64,000 nt of DNA, taken from NCBI GenBank assembly GCA_902802105.1, contig CADCKR010000016.1:19877-83876 (forward strand), written 5' to 3'. The position numbers and the translations under genes were made by a program. This DNA is from an uncultured Ruminococcus sp. (GTDB taxonomy: Bacteria; Bacillota; Clostridia; Oscillospirales; Acutalibacteraceae). Below are positions 61,118 through 64,000 of this stretch, piece after piece (position 1 is the stretch's first letter; every line of letters starts with the position of its first letter). Under the pieces are notes generated by a model. The model was not told the DNA's origin, did no database searches, and worked only from the letters and a program-made list of their open reading frames with translations.

Positions 61118-62173
61118 CTATGTTGTTCCCGGAAACTTTTTATCCCCCTTAAACATTTTCAGTCTGGTATATCCGTTGCTCTTATATGCCACAAATCTGC
61201 CATGCTTGCACATACTGCGTATTTTAAAGGCGATTATCACTACTACCACACCGAAAACAAAAAGTATCCAGATAATATAAGTATTATATTTTACGGGCAA
61301 ACGCATTATCTTATTATATGACGGATAATCCGGAGCTATATAAAGCGTGAAGGTTTTGCCTTCAATACCGTGCTTTATAAAGCCCCTGTATCGTGCAAGC
61401 TCAAAGTCAACAGTCTGAGTATCCTCATATTTATGACCTTCATATTCATATTCGTATTCAATCGTATAATCGTATGGCTTTGAATCCGGATATGAATTTT
61501 TTGTTACGTGCAGAAGAGTTGCCGTTACCTCAACATACCCTTCTACTGCCTTGTGAGTGCTGACAGCATCAATAAGATTTGGTATCGTGGTCTTCAGTGA
61601 TAAAAAAATAAGCATTGCGCCGATAAAAAGAAGAATAAAGAAAGCGATATTTGAATCGCTTGCCTTTGACGGACGCGCACCCGGAAAGACCTTGGCGAAA
61701 ACCTCCGGGTCATTTATTCCGTCAGCGACAAAGTCATATTTAAAAAATTCATTCATTCTTTCGGCCCTGCGCTTACCATGTTCATAAGGGTTTGTGTTTA
61801 ATATCCCCGATATGTATGACGACGATGGAGCAGTACCTGATATACCCATTCGCGGATCTTTTTCTGAAAAAGGCCCCACAGGCCATTCCCTGTGAATATC
61901 AACAGACTGTATGTCTATACCATTGTTCTTTGCGAATGGATCCCTGCTGTTGTCGTTTGCATTATAATCCGTATAGAAAAAGTCGTCATCAGCTGTATTC
62001 TGACTATATGTATTATCTTCTTCATCATAAGAACCAATGAAGCCATCGTCGAAGCTCACGCTGTCGGCAATAGACCCATCATCGTAATTACCGCTTAAAG
62101 CGTCGCCATGAACAAATCCATTGTTTGTTTTATAGCTTTCAAAGTCATCTCTGCCGTTGTGACCGTTATTCAT
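61118..62173 (-). CDS. DUF3592-like membrane protein with acidic N-terminus (351 aa)
   Basis: An acidic, Asp/Asn/Tyr-rich disordered N-terminus (about 1-95) is followed by a linker, a TM (about 174-196), an extracytoplasmic domain of about 100 residues (TATLLHVTKNSYP, IEYEYEYEGHKYEDTQTV) typical of DUF3592, and a second TM (about 298-320) with a basic C-terminus. AAAGGAGT precedes ATG 62173. Function unknown; the layout suggests a membrane sensor or anchor. Confidence 0.75.
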   Translation of the reverse strand: MNNGHNGRDDFESYKTNNGFVHGDALSGNYDDGSIADSVSFDDGFIGSYDEEDNTYSQNTADDDFFYTDYNANDNSRDPFAKNNGIDIQSVDIHREWPVGPFSEKDPRMGISGTAPSSSYISGILNTNPYEHGKRRAERMNEFFKYDFVADGINDPEVFAKVFPGARPSKASDSNIAFFILLFIGAMLIFLSLKTTIPNLIDAVSTHKAVEGYVEVTATLLHVTKNSYPDSKPYDYTIEYEYEYEGHKYEDTQTVDFELARYRGFIKHGIEGKTFTLYIAPDYPSYNKIMRLPVKYNTYIIWILFVFGVVVVIIAFKIRSMCKHGRFVAYKSNGYTRLKMFKGDKKFPGTT

Positions 62174-62235
62174 AAGCTATACTCCTTTCAGCTTAAAGTC
62201 TGACAAGCAAAAGCAGATCAAGCCTTATCACTATT

Positions 62236-62265
62236 ATTATAATAAACTGTGATCGGTCATGTCAA
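62236..62265 (-). promoter_or_regulatory. Promoter of the DUF3592-like gene
   Basis: On the minus strand, TTGACA (62265-62260), an 18-base spacer, TATAAT (62241-62236). Confidence 0.8.
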
Positions 62266-62342
62266 TAAATTCCGGAAGAAAACAGACCTTGACGTGAGCT
62301 GAGAGGAAAAACATGAACTCACGGAAAAAGCTTAACGAACAC

Positions 62343-62386
62343 AAAAAGCCGCCCGGCAGGATCAGGAATGTGATGATCTGCCGGGC
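62343..62386 (-). terminator. Terminator of the surface-protein gene
   Basis: On the minus strand, GCCCGGCAG, an 18-base loop, CTGCCGGGC, then GGCTTTTT. Confidence 0.85.
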
Positions 62387-62400
62387 AGTGAATATTAATT

Positions 62401-64000
62401 TTACATCATAGAGGGGTCTAATCGTGCATTGGTATAAATAAGATGATCTTCAGCGTGTGATGGTGGAAGTGAGTCATTTCCGTTCAGACTGCCATACATT
62501 TCGGCTGTTAATTTAACCATATAATTTGAATACATAAGACCGATAAGATCATTGTTCGTATCACGGCTGCTGTTGAATTTGCCATTTCCGGTATAGACTT
62601 CAAGCTTTGTCGGGAAAATATAAACTTTATCGCCTTCGGTTTGTAACAAATCCTTGTTTACCCTGATAATATAATCATTCTGATTCTGTGTGACCTTTAT
62701 ATTATCAGGATCATTTTTAGTCAGAAGATCAGTCGTACCATCAGAACCGTATACATTTAACGACTTGAAATACTTATTCAGCGGTAACCAACTTGCGTAT
62801 GCCGATCTGTTAGAAAGCCTGATCGTAAGCTCTATGAAATCTTCACTGGTGTTTATCATGCTGGTATCATATCTTGCTTCTGTATTAATAACAGAAGTGT
62901 CAGAGAACATTTCAAATGCGTTGATGCCAAGATCATTATACAACCCGGCAGGATCATTGCCTGACTTTTCAAAATCAAGCGAATACTTCAATGATGTGGA
63001 TGAATCAATATCACTGAAGTACAGGGTATTGTTGATCTGCTTCTTTAGTGTTGAGCTATTGGCAATATTCTCCACGGATGATGCAATTTTTGAATACGCT
63101 ATGACATTGGTTCCTACGCCGTTGTTGGCTCCCTCTGTATTGGGCGGGAACTGTATCGGCAGATTGCCGGGATCGTATTCGATTCTTGCCGACATTTCAA
63201 TTTCTGCACTACCGTTTACATCTGTGAGATACTGTTTCAGATTAACTCCATTTGCAAATTCGATATAATTCAGGTTCTTATTGATCTTCTTCCCCGTTCC
63301 CGTAACCGGATCCCCATTGATAGTATAGCTTATATAGCCCTCATCAGGCGATGATCCGGGCTGAATACCGGCTTTCGGGGAACTGTTTTCATCAGCCTTC
63401 ATAGAATATGTCATAAGGAAGGTCTGATAAATAGACGCATTTGCTGCACTTGCAAGATTTTCATATATATGTGCATTTTTAGCATTCTGAGTAAGCTGAA
63501 GAGTTGTATTCATAGTAACTGTCAGACGGTTATTCGAGGCGGTCATCTTCTGATCATTAGTTGTATTTGAGATAAAATTAAGTGAAGTGAAATTGATTTC
63601 ATAAAGATCGCCGGTATAAAGATCTGTTTTCGTACTGGAACCCTTGATCTTACTCTGAGGAATATCTTCGCTGGTTCTGTTTGTCAGCTTATCAGGAGAG
63701 GTGAATGAGAAATGATGCACAGGTTCGCCGGCTACAGTTTCATCCTCAGGTGTTTCCGGATCATTAGCAACTGCGACAGTTGCCTTCGGAGTGAATATAC
63801 TCAGATAGTATGTCTCCGGACTTGCCGAAACACTGGTAACAGCATATTTTGTATCCTCTGCTGAATATGTGACAGGCGTTCCATTATTATCGTAACTGTA
63901 ACTGCTGCCGGGATTAGGCTTATAGTAATGACCATCATAGAATACTGTAGCAGTGCTTATATCATCCCCATCCTTTACTTGTACAAGCGAAGCACCGCTT
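62401..64000 (-). CDS. Large, probably secreted surface protein, 5' partial
   Basis: The frame stays open from 62401 to the right edge (533 codons visible), so the N-terminus lies outside; the GTG at 63720 is not the start. Composition is Asn/Ser/Thr/Asp-rich with alternating beta-type patterns and few Cys, as in extracellular adhesins. Segments such as SPETYYLSIFTPKATVAV, a PETPEDETVAGEP linker and LTIRLSNRSAYASWLPLN suggest beta-sandwich modules. No LPXTG motif or C-terminal TM is present; the protein ends DPSMM. Family not recognised. Confidence 0.75.
   Translation of the reverse strand, partial: SGASLVQVKDGDDISTATVFYDGHYYKPNPGSSYSYDNNGTPVTYSAEDTKYAVTSVSASPETYYLSIFTPKATVAVANDPETPEDETVAGEPVHHFSFTSPDKLTNRTSEDIPQSKIKGSSTKTDLYTGDLYEINFTSLNFISNTTNDQKMTASNNRLTVTMNTTLQLTQNAKNAHIYENLASAANASIYQTFLMTYSMKADENSSPKAGIQPGSSPDEGYISYTINGDPVTGTGKKINKNLNYIEFANGVNLKQYLTDVNGSAEIEMSARIEYDPGNLPIQFPPNTEGANNGVGTNVIAYSKIASSVENIANSSTLKKQINNTLYFSDIDSSTSLKYSLDFEKSGNDPAGLYNDLGINAFEMFSDTSVINTEARYDTSMINTSEDFIELTIRLSNRSAYASWLPLNKYFKSLNVYGSDGTTDLLTKNDPDNIKVTQNQNDYIIRVNKDLLQTEGDKVYIFPTKLEVYTGNGKFNSSRDTNNDLIGLMYSNYMVKLTAEMYGSLNGNDSLPPSHAEDHLIYTNARLDPSMM

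Overview
The window looks like chromosomal DNA from an anaerobic, low-to-mid GC Gram-positive of the Clostridia, most likely Ruminococcus or a close relative in the Oscillospiraceae. The evidence is strong AGGAGG-type ribosome sites, frequent TTG starts, sigma-A promoters with 17-bp spacers, a short (267-residue) ProB, a V-type ATPase operon in the ntpFIKECGABD order, a Clostridia-type flavodiiron protein with fused flavin reductase and rubredoxin, and a DUF368 polyprenyl-phosphate transporter. No rRNA, tRNA or CRISPR array was seen. The species is inference.

Layout. 1-12.6 kb: end of an ABC exporter ATPase with a Tyr/Gln-rich N-terminus, a DUF1963 protein, an HD-GYP membrane protein, a YfcE-like phosphoesterase, three small unknown proteins, proBA, an acyl-CoA ligase with a carbonic anhydrase, and mscS-coaX. 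12.7-23 kb: a large MORN-repeat protein with a HAD phosphatase, an L,D-transpeptidase, an XRE/AbrB regulator with an ABC transporter, and a glycosyltransferase followed by a small wHTH-like protein and a NYN/PIN-like protein. 23-32 kb: a PHP phosphoesterase behind a STAS-kinase-HATPase fusion, a membrane protein under a consensus promoter, a zinc-ribbon PASTA pseudokinase, an acyltransferase, the flavodiiron protein and a 49-residue membrane protein. 32-48.7 kb: housekeeping (rpsT, DUF368 transporter, typA, an exonuclease, the nine-gene V-ATPase operon, and ktrAB convergent to it).

48.7-64 kb is accessory. It opens with a truncated NERD-domain pseudogene and palindromic elements. A minus-strand operon follows: zinc-ribbon kinase-like protein, vWA protein, divergent PurA-like enzyme, TIR/TM/RCC1-like protein. 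A divergent plus-strand unit has a consensus promoter, a structured non-coding RNA candidate with its own terminator, a Ro60/TROVE protein and a methyltransferase. The Ro protein beside a putative RNA, facing a TIR-PurA-vWA operon, is the best candidate here for an undescribed system. Large repeat-rich, disordered and surface proteins end the window.

Three families of small non-coding inverted-repeat elements are scattered between genes: A (TACTAAT ends), B (AATCAATTTT ends) and C (GGCAATACC ends). Some occur as internal-deletion derivatives or mosaics. One supplies the stop codon of a gene and another abuts the truncated pseudogene.
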